Source: a virus
Reading direction: 5' to 3' (one strand)
Virus record (IMG/VR): IMGVR_UViG_3300020347_000040
Location: 1 to 21,547 of that record
DNA: 21,547 bases
Both the position numbers and the translations under genes were made by a program. Under the pieces are notes generated by a model, which searched no databases, was not told the DNA's origin, and worked only from the letters and a program-made list of their open reading frames with translations. This document shows positions 12,247 through 20,460 of this stretch, one piece after another; within the stretch, counting starts at the first letter, position 1, and every line of letters begins with the position of its first letter.

Positions 12247-12485
12247 ATTGATTTCATAGATGTAGGACACTCTTAGTAGTATACCCCGCATCTCCCTCCC
12301 AGATAATAGATACAAAGTCTACCAGTGCGTTAGACCCGCTATTAGCGACACTCTAATCAAGCTGACACTGTTGTTTAATTGTCTGATCTAGCTGCTTCTA
12401 GAATTATTTAATCATTTTATTAATCACACAATTACGTGTGCCTAGAAGTTTATTTTAAGCCATTTCATACAAGGATTTTAAAGCA
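12247..12485 (+). promoter_or_regulatory. Structured 5' leader of the coat mRNA
   Basis: Short stems can be drawn: GTCTA/TAGAC (12317-12321 with 12331-12335), CGCT/AGCG (12337-12340 with 12344-12347), and CACAC/GTGTG (12425-12429 with 12436-12440). CTTCTAG (12395-12401) pairs with CTAGAAG (12442-12448), enclosing the CACAC hairpin. The same bases can instead form TCTAG/CTAGA (12387-12391 with 12398-12402). The ribosome site AAGGA lies about ten bases before the coat ATG. Whether the leader regulates translation or only stabilises the mRNA is open. Confidence 0.4.
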
Positions 12486-13544
12486 ATGGCATTTCCAAAG
12501 GCATCAGGTTATTCTAACCTCAATTCGGGCAATTTCAGCCCAGTAATCTACTCGAAAAAGGTCCAGAAGGCTCTGAGGAAGGCGTCTGTAGTAGAGTCAG
12601 TTACTAACACTGATTATTCTGGAGAGATCGCTAACTTCGGTGACTCTGTAAAGATTATTAAAGAACCAGATATCACTATCACAACATATGAGCGTGGTAC
12701 GGCTCTGGCTACTCAAGACCTTACAGACGCTGATTTCACTATGGTTGTTGATCAAGCCAACTACTTTCAGTTCGCTATCGACGATATTGAAGAGGCACAC
12801 TCTCATGTGTCTTTTGGTGATTTAGCAAGTGACCGTGCTGGTTACAAACTGCGTGATACTTTTGACGCAGAAGTACTTGGCTACCTATCAGGTTGGAAGA
12901 CACCTTCCTCATGGGCGCGGCGTTCAGCATCAGGCGATATTAACGGTACTAAAGCCGATACTAACGCTGGCAATGATGAAATGTTGGCTGCTAACAAGTT
13001 GGACATCACAGACTTCGGTGGTTCTGACTTAGGCAATGCTGGTGAAGTTACTTCTATCCCAATCGCCGTTGGCGGTGGTGCTGGTGGTATCACTTCTCCA
13101 TTGGCAATCTTAAACCGTATCGCACGGCAGATGGACCAAGCCAACGTAGACACAGATGGCCGCTGGGTAGTAATCGATCCAGTATTCGCAGAAGTGTTGA
13201 TGGACGAGTCTAGTAAGCTTATTAACGCTGACTTCGGTGGCGGCGATGAGTTGCGTAACGGACGCTTGCCCGGAACACTGCGTGGGTTCTCAATCTACAA
13301 GTCTAACAACCTTCCATACGAAGGCTCAGGCGCTGGCGTGGCACTCTCCACCGGCTCTGAAACTAACTTCGGTGTGATGGTTGCTGGTCATGCATCTGCG
13401 GTAGCTACGGCTCAACAGATTGCCAAGACTGAGACCTTCCGGTCACCTACTACATTCGCGGATGTGGTGCGCGGCATGAGCCTCTATGGTCGGAAGATTC
13501 TGAGACCAGAGGCGTTGTTCACAGCGAACTACAACCTCGCATAA
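12486..13544 (+). CDS. Major capsid (coat) protein, HK97-fold type (352 aa)
   Basis: The coat protein builds the icosahedral head. The call rests on position after the scaffold, typical length, and patterns I know from marine podovirus coats: NTDYSGEIANFGDSV near residues 42-56, ITTYERGTALATQDLTD, the helix VDQANYFQFAIDDIEEAHSH, and the C-terminal ...SLYGRKILRPEALF. Gly/Ala-rich loops and the long spine-like helix fit the HK97 fold, though no structure prediction was run. The gene stands alone: own promoter P4, long leader, and an intrinsic terminator 12 bases after the stop, which would allow high output independent of its neighbours. Confidence 0.9.
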   Translation: MAFPKASGYSNLNSGNFSPVIYSKKVQKALRKASVVESVTNTDYSGEIANFGDSVKIIKEPDITITTYERGTALATQDLTDADFTMVVDQANYFQFAIDDIEEAHSHVSFGDLASDRAGYKLRDTFDAEVLGYLSGWKTPSSWARRSASGDINGTKADTNAGNDEMLAANKLDITDFGGSDLGNAGEVTSIPIAVGGGAGGITSPLAILNRIARQMDQANVDTDGRWVVIDPVFAEVLMDESSKLINADFGGGDELRNGRLPGTLRGFSIYKSNNLPYEGSGAGVALSTGSETNFGVMVAGHASAVATAQQIAKTETFRSPTTFADVVRGMSLYGRKILRPEALFTANYNLA

Positions 13545-13555
13545 CACGTACTAAC

Positions 13556-13591
13556 AGGGGGCTGGCACAAGCTGGCCCTCTAACTCTTTTT
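13556..13591 (+). terminator. Intrinsic terminator after the coat gene
   Basis: Arms AGGGGGCTGGC (13556-13566) and GCTGGCCCTCT (13571-13581) form an 11-bp stem (three G-U pairs) with an ACAA loop. A short gap and TCTTTTT (13585-13591) follow. No downstream promoter is seen before the adaptor gene, so tail genes must rely on read-through past this site. Confidence 0.8.
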
Positions 13592-13605
13592 AGGACTGTT
13601 GCTTA

Positions 13606-14295
13606 ATGGCCTCTAATTACATCACGCTCTGCAATCAAGTACTGCGCCGCTTAAATGAGGTGGAGATACCTGAAGCTGATTTCCCTAATACAAGAGGTGT
13701 ACAGTCTTTAGTGAAAGACGCAGTAAAGGCGGCTATAGCCAAGATTAATCAGTCTGAGTTTGAGTGGCCTTTTAATGCCGCAGAATTTACACAGACATTG
13801 GCTGCAGGTCAGACAGAATACGCATGGCCTAACGCATTTAAAGTTGTAGATTGGAATAGCTTCCAACTACAGAAGAACGACAGTCTAGGCGCAGCTTATA
13901 AGTCTCTAGGCTATATGGAGCGCGATGAGTGGTATGCTTCCCACAGAGATGCCGACTACACGGCTGGTTCTAGTGGTAGAGATATACCAGCTAAAGTATT
14001 TCCCTCGCATGGTAATGGCTTTGGAGTTACACCTTCTCCCAACAAAGCATACTCTGTAAAATTTCGTTACTACTTGAATTACACAGACCTGACTTTGTTC
14101 AGCGATGTAACCCGCATTCCCCAAAGCTTCGACACCGTAATTATAGATGGTGCGCTTTATCACATGTACATGTTTAAAGATAACATGGAAGCTGCAGCTA
14201 CGGCGTTAGGAACTTTCCAATCTGGCCTCAAAGACCTGCAAACCCTGTTCATCAACAACTTTGAAAGCATCAGGGATACAAGGGTGGCCTTTTAA
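13606..14295 (+). CDS. Head-to-tail adaptor, P22 gp4 / T7 gp11-like (229 aa)
   Basis: Adaptors bind below the portal ring and link it to the tail nozzle. The N-terminal pattern (LCNQVLRRLNEVEI, then VQSLVKDAVKAAIAKINQSEFEWPF) resembles the helical start of tail adaptor proteins such as P22 gp4 and T7 gp11, and the length (about 170-230) fits. A beta-rich middle (about 65-165) and C-terminal helices (about 175-225) follow. The ribosome site is a moderate AGGA ten bases before the ATG. The stop overlaps the nozzle gene start (TAATG), and these two proteins act together in known podoviruses. The order coat-adaptor-nozzle is the usual one. Confidence 0.75.
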   Translation: MASNYITLCNQVLRRLNEVEIPEADFPNTRGVQSLVKDAVKAAIAKINQSEFEWPFNAAEFTQTLAAGQTEYAWPNAFKVVDWNSFQLQKNDSLGAAYKSLGYMERDEWYASHRDADYTAGSSGRDIPAKVFPSHGNGFGVTPSPNKAYSVKFRYYLNYTDLTLFSDVTRIPQSFDTVIIDGALYHMYMFKDNMEAAATALGTFQSGLKDLQTLFINNFESIRDTRVAF

Positions 14296-15950
14296 TGGCA
14301 GATTCCATTGAGTCCTTTAAACTTGTATGCTCTGGCGGTCTAAATTCTAATGAGAACCACCTAGACCTATCCGACAATAAGTCTGGTGCAGCTACCCGTT
14401 TAGTTAATTTTGAGCCAAGCCTCTACGGTGGATATCGCCGCCTAGAAGGGTACAACCACTACGGTGATATCAACGCTACTGTTGGTGGCTCTGCGACTGA
14501 AGGCAAAGTCCTTGGCCTAGCAATTTACGATAACTCCCATATAGGCAATCCATACGTTATTGCTGCTAGAAAAGTAGCTGGCTCTAACACATACAAATTC
14601 TACAAGTTTGTTGCTCTCAGTGGCTGGCAAGAGATTACTAGCGCCCCCGCAAGGTCTATGACGATTGGCAGTCGCTCTGTAGATAAGTTACGCCATGTAC
14701 AGTTTGATTGGGGCAGCGGCTCTACTATCTGCTTTGTAGATGGGGTAAACCCAGCGGTAATATTTGATGGCGCAAACTGGTATGAATTACTGCAAGCCAA
14801 TACAGGCGGCACTAGTTCTCCGGGCGGGGATCAGCTAGTAGACGCCCCATCTATCGTAGGCGAATATCAAAAGCACCTCTGGGTTGGTGGTGATAAGGTT
14901 TCAAGGGCAACTCTCAGACATTCAGCCGCTAATGATCCTTACACTTGGACAAATGGTGCGGGCGGCGGCTTAGTAAATCCAGCATTTAACGTAGTTCAGA
15001 TAAAGCCCTTTCGTGATAATTTATTTATCTTTGGAAGTAACGGCATAAAGAAAATAGTCACCTCTAGGACGAATGCTAGTCCACCAGCAACAGTTTTTAC
15101 CGAAGAGAATGTAACTAATAATGTAGGCTGTATAGCCAGAGACAGCGTAGTAGAAATTGCTGGCGACTTATTATTTCTAGCGCCTGATGGATTTAGACCT
15201 GTAAGCTCGACTTCTAAAATTGGTGACGTAGAACTGGAAACGGTGAGCAAACCTATTCAAGTTTCTCTCGTAAATCTTATTAAAAATAATGACATGGATA
15301 CTCTAAATTCCGTAGTCATTAGAGGTAAGTCACAGGTACGTTTCTTTGTAGGCGACGATACTACTGACCAAATAGATAGTACTGGAATTATAGGCGGCTT
15401 ATATGACCAAGATGGTAGCATTGCTTGGTCCTTTGGAGAGCTAACAGGGATCAGGGCTTCTGTCACAGAGTCAGGTTACATGGGTACGGAAGAGCTTGTA
15501 CTACACGGCGATTATGACGGGAAAGTTTACCAGCAAGAAAAAGGTAACAACTTCGCAGGTAATAATATTATTGCCGTGTACAGCACTCCATACCTAGACT
15601 TTGGAGATACTGAAGTCCGTAAGACTATTCGCAAAGTAAATACGTTTGTAAGGGCAGAAGGTCCGACAGAGTTTTACTTAAACGTAGACTACGATTGGGG
15701 TGACTATAATACTAGTAGGCCGTCTGAATATTTAGAATCCTCAGATGGCGGTCCTGTCGTATATAACGGATTAAATTTAGACTACGGAGATGCCAACGTC
15801 CTGTATGGGGGCAACTCAAAGCCGATCCTTACATCAGATATTCAAGGATCAGGTTTCTCAACAAGAGCTACCTTTGTGACGATAGGGCAGTCTGAGCCTT
15901 ATTCGATCCAAGGGATAGTATTTGAATTTTCGGTTTCGGGGAGAAGATAG
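14295..15950 (+). CDS. Tail nozzle / DNA-stabilisation protein, P22 gp10-like beta-propeller (551 aa)
   Basis: The protein is beta-rich throughout with repeated short-strand patterns of a propeller. The start (SFKLVCSGGLNSNENHLDLS) and the early GGYRRLEGY match a marine podovirus family I recall as stabilisation proteins. Later segments (IKPFRDNLFIFGSNGIKKI, then NVGCIARDSVVEIAGDLLFL and APDGFR) resemble P22 gp10 and T7 gp12, which form the end of the short tail and retain DNA. Length is near P22 gp10 (about 470) and shorter than T7 gp12 (about 790). AGGGTGG supplies the ribosome site. Translation is coupled to the adaptor by a TAATG overlap. Confidence 0.8.
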   Translation: MADSIESFKLVCSGGLNSNENHLDLSDNKSGAATRLVNFEPSLYGGYRRLEGYNHYGDINATVGGSATEGKVLGLAIYDNSHIGNPYVIAARKVAGSNTYKFYKFVALSGWQEITSAPARSMTIGSRSVDKLRHVQFDWGSGSTICFVDGVNPAVIFDGANWYELLQANTGGTSSPGGDQLVDAPSIVGEYQKHLWVGGDKVSRATLRHSAANDPYTWTNGAGGGLVNPAFNVVQIKPFRDNLFIFGSNGIKKIVTSRTNASPPATVFTEENVTNNVGCIARDSVVEIAGDLLFLAPDGFRPVSSTSKIGDVELETVSKPIQVSLVNLIKNNDMDTLNSVVIRGKSQVRFFVGDDTTDQIDSTGIIGGLYDQDGSIAWSFGELTGIRASVTESGYMGTEELVLHGDYDGKVYQQEKGNNFAGNNIIAVYSTPYLDFGDTEVRKTIRKVNTFVRAEGPTEFYLNVDYDWGDYNTSRPSEYLESSDGGPVVYNGLNLDYGDANVLYGGNSKPILTSDIQGSGFSTRATFVTIGQSEPYSIQGIVFEFSVSGRR

Positions 15951-15953
15951 ACT

Positions 15954-17807
15954 ATGGCAGGTTACACACGCCAATCCGTTAGCCAAATTCAGAATGGTGC
16001 GGATATTACGGCTCCACCCCTTAATGCTGAATTTAACCAACTACTCGCCGCCTTCAATGCCGCAAGCGGTCATGGACATACAGGTGCGACTGGCGATGCG
16101 CCACCTATTCCTCTAGCCACTTCTCTTTCTGGTTACTTACCTGCAGTACACGGTGGTACAGGCGGTAGAAATAATAACTCTGCTTCTAGCAACCCAACAG
16201 TGACAGATGACAGTGGATCAGGTTACGCAGTAGGTTCTGTATGGCTTAATACAGCTAACGACAGAATATTCATCTGTGTAAATAATACTGCCAATGCAGC
16301 TTTATGGAATGAAGTTGTAGCCAGTGACGGCTTAAAGTTTCATCCAGAAACAACTAATACGGTAGATATTGGTACAGCGTCTAACCGCTATAAGAATCTA
16401 TATCTGTCTGGTGGAGCTACGGTAGCTGGTACTCTAAATGTTACGGGTACAACTACCGCTACCCACATAGGCACTGGTACGATAACTAGTACAGGATTAG
16501 GTACGTTTGCTACCATTGACGCAAATGGTGGTCAGGTAGATGGCGCTGTAATCGGTGGTAACTCTCCTAGTGCAATCACTGGCACTCAAATCACAGCTAA
16601 CAGTGGATTTGTAGGTGGGTTAACTGGTGATTTAGTTGGTAATGTAACTTCATCTGGAACTTCTGGCTTCAATAACATTACTGCCAGTGGAACCATCCAA
16701 GGCGCTGTAACTGGTAATGTTTCTGGTAACGTCACCTCGACAGGTACATCTGCATTTAACAATGTGACCATAGCAGGTACATTGAATATGGATGGCTCTA
16801 CGACTGCTACCATCCAGAACCTGACTGATCCGACTAACCCTAAAGATGCTGCTACAAAAAGTTACGTCGATACAGGATTAGCTAATTTAGTAGATAGTTC
16901 TCCCGCCGCCTTAGACACTCTCAACGAGCTTGCTGCAGCCATTGGTGATGATTCTAACTTCTCTACCACCATGACCAATGCTCTTGCGGGTAAAGTAGCT
17001 GACACTGGCGACACGATGACAGGTGACCTGATTATGTCAGGCGGCGTTACTGTCACAGGTCTACCATTACCAACCGCCAATAGTGAGGCAGCAAGCAAAC
17101 AGTATACTGATCAGCAAGATGCTCTGCAGGTTACCAAAGCTGGCGATACCATGTCTGGCTCCTTGGCTATGGGTGGCAATAAGGTTACGGGTCTTGGAAC
17201 GCCCAGCGCTAATACTGATGCTTCCACAAAAGGCTATGTGGACGGGATACTAGGCTCTGCTACAGCGGCATCTGCTTCGGCAGCGGCGGCGGCTACATCT
17301 GCGGCTAATGCAGCCACTTCAGAGGCAAATGCTCAAACGCATGCTAATACAGCGGCTACTGCAATCACAACAAGTCAGCAATTTCTGGACACATATTTTG
17401 TATCAGCGAGCGCCCCCTCTGGGTCTAATTTAAGCACAGGCGATCTGTGGTTTGATACAGCCAATAACTTGATGAAAGTTTACGGGGCTAGTGGATTTCA
17501 AAACGCAGGTAGCTCAGTAAATGGTACGGCAGAACGTAGAGATTACACAGCATCCGCCAACCAAACTTCATTCGCCGCTACATATGACCCCAACTTCTGT
17601 GATGTATACTTAAACGGCGTAAAACTAGCACCGTCCGATTTCACCGCAACCAATGGTTCAAGCGTAGTATTGGCCTCTGGTGCGGTGGCGGGGGATGCGA
17701 TTTCTATAGTTTCTTACGGAACTTTTTTATTGGCAGATCACTACAGCAAAACAGCAGTCGATGCTTTGATCGACGATGTGGAAACATTAGCATTGGCAGG
17801 ATTATAA
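15954..17807 (+). CDS. Tail fibre protein with beta-repeat shaft and DxxTKxYVD repeats (617 aa)
   Basis: The N-terminus (about 1-70, MAGYTRQSVSQIQNG...HGHTG) resembles the virion-binding part of marine podovirus fibres. Residues about 110-290 are a Gly/Thr/Asn-rich beta shaft (GNVTSTGTS..FNN and GTLNMDGS units). Three tail-fibre motifs of the DAATKSYVD type lie at 298-306, 378-386 and 422-430; the first two are each followed by a DTM.G.L.M segment. Residues 434-472 form an Ala/Ser-rich helix, probably a trimer coiled coil. The last part (about 530-600) has the VDVYLNGVKL-like module DVYLNGVKLAPSDF, common in marine phage fibres. Ribosome site GGGGAGAAG. It likely carries or forms the main fibre. 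Confidence 0.9.
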   Translation: MAGYTRQSVSQIQNGADITAPPLNAEFNQLLAAFNAASGHGHTGATGDAPPIPLATSLSGYLPAVHGGTGGRNNNSASSNPTVTDDSGSGYAVGSVWLNTANDRIFICVNNTANAALWNEVVASDGLKFHPETTNTVDIGTASNRYKNLYLSGGATVAGTLNVTGTTTATHIGTGTITSTGLGTFATIDANGGQVDGAVIGGNSPSAITGTQITANSGFVGGLTGDLVGNVTSSGTSGFNNITASGTIQGAVTGNVSGNVTSTGTSAFNNVTIAGTLNMDGSTTATIQNLTDPTNPKDAATKSYVDTGLANLVDSSPAALDTLNELAAAIGDDSNFSTTMTNALAGKVADTGDTMTGDLIMSGGVTVTGLPLPTANSEAASKQYTDQQDALQVTKAGDTMSGSLAMGGNKVTGLGTPSANTDASTKGYVDGILGSATAASASAAAAATSAANAATSEANAQTHANTAATAITTSQQFLDTYFVSASAPSGSNLSTGDLWFDTANNLMKVYGASGFQNAGSSVNGTAERRDYTASANQTSFAATYDPNFCDVYLNGVKLAPSDFTATNGSSVVLASGAVAGDAISIVSYGTFLLADHYSKTAVDALIDDVETLALAGL

Positions 17808-17808
17808 C

Positions 17809-18597
17809 ATGGCTATAAATACGACTACTTTAGAAGCGAACCTCACAACTAAAATTAACGCAACCAGCGGAAGTACAGACGGCAAAGAGTTTTTGCTGCT
17901 AGGAAAAGCGGTTGAGGCACTAACCATTCCAGCATCCGTATCAGAAATGACAGCGGCGGGTACTACTCAGGTAGGTTTGGTTAATACAGCGGGTAGTACT
18001 CAGGTGGCGGCTGTAAATGCGGCTGGCTCCAGCTTTGCACCTAAAGCCGATCCTACTTTTACGGGTACGGTAACATTATCAGGAAATCTGGTAGTAAATG
18101 GTACAACCACTACGGTGAACAGCACTACACTAGATGTAGCGGATAAAAATATTACGATTGCTGATGGTGCGGCTGATGCGGCGGCGGCTAACGGTGCAGG
18201 GATTACGGTAGACGGTGCTTCGGCTAACATTACCTACACCTCTGCTACAGATAGTTGGGATTTTAACAAGGCCATCACAGGCACATATACGAACCTAAAT
18301 CCCGTAGTCGTTACTGCTACAGTAAACAGCGCCACCAACATAGACATGACTAAACCCAGTACGGTTACAACAATGTCTGGGGCAATGACTTTTACACCAA
18401 CAAATATGGCGGCTGGACGCTCTTCTATGATGATGCTGGATACGTCTACAGCCCCCCATGATCCGACTTTTGCGGCGGCTTTTAAATGGCCCGCTGACAC
18501 AGAGCCAACATGGGCTGATAGTCGTTACTGGGTGGTGAGCATGGTCTGTTTAAACGGAACTACAGTTCTCGCATCTGCATCGGGTTACACAGTTTAA
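17809..18597 (+). CDS. Tail fibre / fibre-associated protein (262 aa)
   Basis: The gene follows the main fibre after one base. Residues 45-75 hold two similar units (TTQVGLVNTAGSTQVAAVNA). Residues about 85-150 contain a module seen in many marine phage fibres: GNLVVNGTTTTVNSTTLDVA, then DKNITIADGA and GAGITVDG. The C-terminal third (about 165-262) is an Ala/Thr/Met-rich beta domain ending VLASASGYTV, perhaps a tip or a binding head. No chaperone or enzyme motif is seen. It could be the distal segment of the same fibre or a second fibre. It ends just before a ribosome site (AAGGGGG) for the next gene. Confidence 0.75.
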   Translation: MAINTTTLEANLTTKINATSGSTDGKEFLLLGKAVEALTIPASVSEMTAAGTTQVGLVNTAGSTQVAAVNAAGSSFAPKADPTFTGTVTLSGNLVVNGTTTTVNSTTLDVADKNITIADGAADAAAANGAGITVDGASANITYTSATDSWDFNKAITGTYTNLNPVVVTATVNSATNIDMTKPSTVTTMSGAMTFTPTNMAAGRSSMMMLDTSTAPHDPTFAAAFKWPADTEPTWADSRYWVVSMVCLNGTTVLASASGYTV

Positions 18598-18608
18598 GGG
18601 GGTAGCCA

Positions 18609-19811
18609 ATGAGTTTACCACATACATTTTTTATGGGTCGCGGCGGCACTAAGAAACTAGGATATAATCCTTTTGTAATGTCTTGGGTTTCGGGGCGGGG
18701 TAATGGTGAGCTAACAGCTTATTCTCCAGAAGCTCTAATTAAAAATTCCAATCAAGGAACCTCGTTTCTGACAACACACACTCTTATGTCTAATGGTAAT
18801 GTACAAATCTATGCAAATAGCCAAACAGGCATACAAGTAAGTACTGAAAAAAATCAAATTTATGTTTCTGATAATACTCATGGAAACTTAATAACTATAA
18901 ATTCGTTCAATGGCACTTCCATGAATACTTCATTCCAACATGATGCAAGTTACAGCTATACTGGTGGCTATAACTCTAGTTCTGTTTTTTTTGGGAAGAC
19001 GGACTTTGGAAATATAAGAGGTTCCAGTACCGCCAATATGTCTATTCATTTTAGAGCGGCTCTTGGCCTTGGTGGTTGGATTACTGATCCTACTCCAATT
19101 TCTTCACCTCTAACCGTTCATAAAGAAGATGCTACATTTAGGGCGGGTAAGTATCTTTTCTGTATGGGATATGACACAACAGAAGTATTTGATCTTTCAA
19201 TCAGCCCTTACAGACCTTCAGCACAAACTCATATTCTTTCTTATGGCGTTTTTAGCGCTGACATAGGAATTGTCATTTCACCAAGAGATAATATGTTGGG
19301 TTTAATAGAGGCTAACAGTACCGTTGGAAAATTTTGGGATTATGATACAGGTACTTTTTTAACACTGAATCATGGGATGGCTAACTGGAACAACAGCGAC
19401 AACGCAGGGCAGTATTTGTTCTGTTATGCTTTAAATCCTTCTGATAGTTTTAGCGGCACTTTTTCCAAAAGTAATTATAATATTGTGTCTTCTGGTTATG
19501 GTTATCCTAGTAAGTTTTCTAATTTTGTACAGGCTAATAATCAATGGACAAATGCTCCATCTGGATACAACTGGAGAGGTGGTACTTACAACGCCAATAC
19601 TCAAAGCATGTACTTAGTGGGCGCTGGTTCTGGCTCGCAGGGTGGCGGCGCGCCAGCTAGGGCTGTTTCGTTTGATCAACATATGGCAGCTGGTTCAGTG
19701 GGAACTTCTTTTGGAACAAATATTTATTTGGGAAACAGGGGGCCGTTTAGAGGCGATATGTTCTCACATAAATTAGATCATCAAGTATTTGATCAAGATT
19801 ACTACAATTAA
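18609..19811 (+). CDS. Putative receptor-binding tail protein, AT-rich (400 aa)
   Basis: I do not recognise a family. The protein is rich in Ser, Asn, Tyr, Gly and Thr with short beta-like runs and repeated turns (for example GNVQIYANS, NQIYVSDNTHGNLITI), the look of a beta-propeller or other all-beta adhesin. It has no signal peptide or membrane span. Its DNA is visibly more AT-rich than the genes on either side, and its lysine codons are mostly AAA. This suggests recent exchange, as is usual for receptor-binding genes. A strong AAGGGGG lies six bases before the ATG. Position among fibre genes supports a host-recognition role, which remains inference. Confidence 0.65.
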   Translation: MSLPHTFFMGRGGTKKLGYNPFVMSWVSGRGNGELTAYSPEALIKNSNQGTSFLTTHTLMSNGNVQIYANSQTGIQVSTEKNQIYVSDNTHGNLITINSFNGTSMNTSFQHDASYSYTGGYNSSSVFFGKTDFGNIRGSSTANMSIHFRAALGLGGWITDPTPISSPLTVHKEDATFRAGKYLFCMGYDTTEVFDLSISPYRPSAQTHILSYGVFSADIGIVISPRDNMLGLIEANSTVGKFWDYDTGTFLTLNHGMANWNNSDNAGQYLFCYALNPSDSFSGTFSKSNYNIVSSGYGYPSKFSNFVQANNQWTNAPSGYNWRGGTYNANTQSMYLVGAGSGSQGGGAPARAVSFDQHMAAGSVGTSFGTNIYLGNRGPFRGDMFSHKLDHQVFDQDYYN

Positions 19812-19831
19812 GAATATAACAGGATAGTGAT

Positions 19832-20446
19832 ATGAGCAAAGCAAGAGACTTAGCGAACCTTATCGCAGCGGGCAATCCTCTATCTGATGGGGCAATTTCT
19901 TACGCAGAAGTCACAGGTAAACCTACCTTAGCGGCTGTTGCTACTTCTGGCGCTTATGCCGATGTCACAGGTACGCCTACTATACCAACTGACTTTGTAA
20001 GTGCTGCAAATGGGGGTACGTTTGGGGGTAATATAGTTGCACCCCGTTTTGTGGATTCTGGAAACTCAGGTTATCATGTTGATCCGTTTGGTACATCTGT
20101 CATGGCTTATGCGTATCTGCAACAGTCGTATGCTTTGAACCTTGTACTGACAGGAACCACCCCAACAGTTACGGCGGGTACACATAGTAGTGCAAGCCTA
20201 ACGACTTCCGGTAATACAACATTTACCTTTAGCGTAACTGGGGCAAGCACAGGTTACTTACTTGGTTTTGTTTTACGATTAACATCAGGCGGTAGTCACA
20301 CGATTACATGGCCTAGCTCAGTAGATTGGGCTGGGGGTTCGGCCCCTGATGCACCAGCGTCTGGAGAGACTGACATATTAGTTTTTACAACTATTGATCA
20401 AGGTGCAAATTGGTATGGCGCAAGAGCCATCGACGCCGCTGCCTAG
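19832..20446 (+). CDS. Tail fibre protein, MSKARDLANL type (204 aa)
   Basis: The opening MSKARDLANLI is a hallmark, from memory, of marine phage fibre proteins. Two related units follow (about 20-52): AISYAEVTGKPTLA and GAYADVTGTPTIP, the short V.GTP/KPT repeats of fibre shafts. The rest (about 95-204) is a compact beta domain with the pattern HTITWPSSVDWAGGSAPDAP and then FTTIDQGANWYGARAI. This resembles a fibre-tip domain found in several phages. The gene starts 20 bases after the previous stop with AGGA seven bases before the ATG. It may form a short fibre or share a mount with neighbouring adhesins. Confidence 0.8.
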   Translation: MSKARDLANLIAAGNPLSDGAISYAEVTGKPTLAAVATSGAYADVTGTPTIPTDFVSAANGGTFGGNIVAPRFVDSGNSGYHVDPFGTSVMAYAYLQQSYALNLVLTGTTPTVTAGTHSSASLTTSGNTTFTFSVTGASTGYLLGFVLRLTSGGSHTITWPSSVDWAGGSAPDAPASGETDILVFTTIDQGANWYGARAIDAAA

Positions 20447-20460
20447 TAAAAAGGTACTTC

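Larger units (their letters stand above)
12122..12485. other. Intergenic control region between scaffold and coat genes
   Basis: This 364-base stretch has no supportable gene. In order it holds the inverted repeat 12126-12175, a second hairpin (GCGCCC 12176-12181 with GGGTGC 12186-12191, one G-U pair), two direct copies of TTAATTAACT, promoter P4 and a long structured leader. A perfect TTGACA at 12141-12146 has only a poor -10 (TATAGC, 15-base spacing), so I do not call it a promoter. Confidence 0.8.

Noticed and set aside
15954-18597. Fibre genes as one gene split by a frameshift
   Set aside because: The second gene has its own ATG one base after a clean stop and begins a fresh N-terminal module; no homopolymer slip site is seen at the border.
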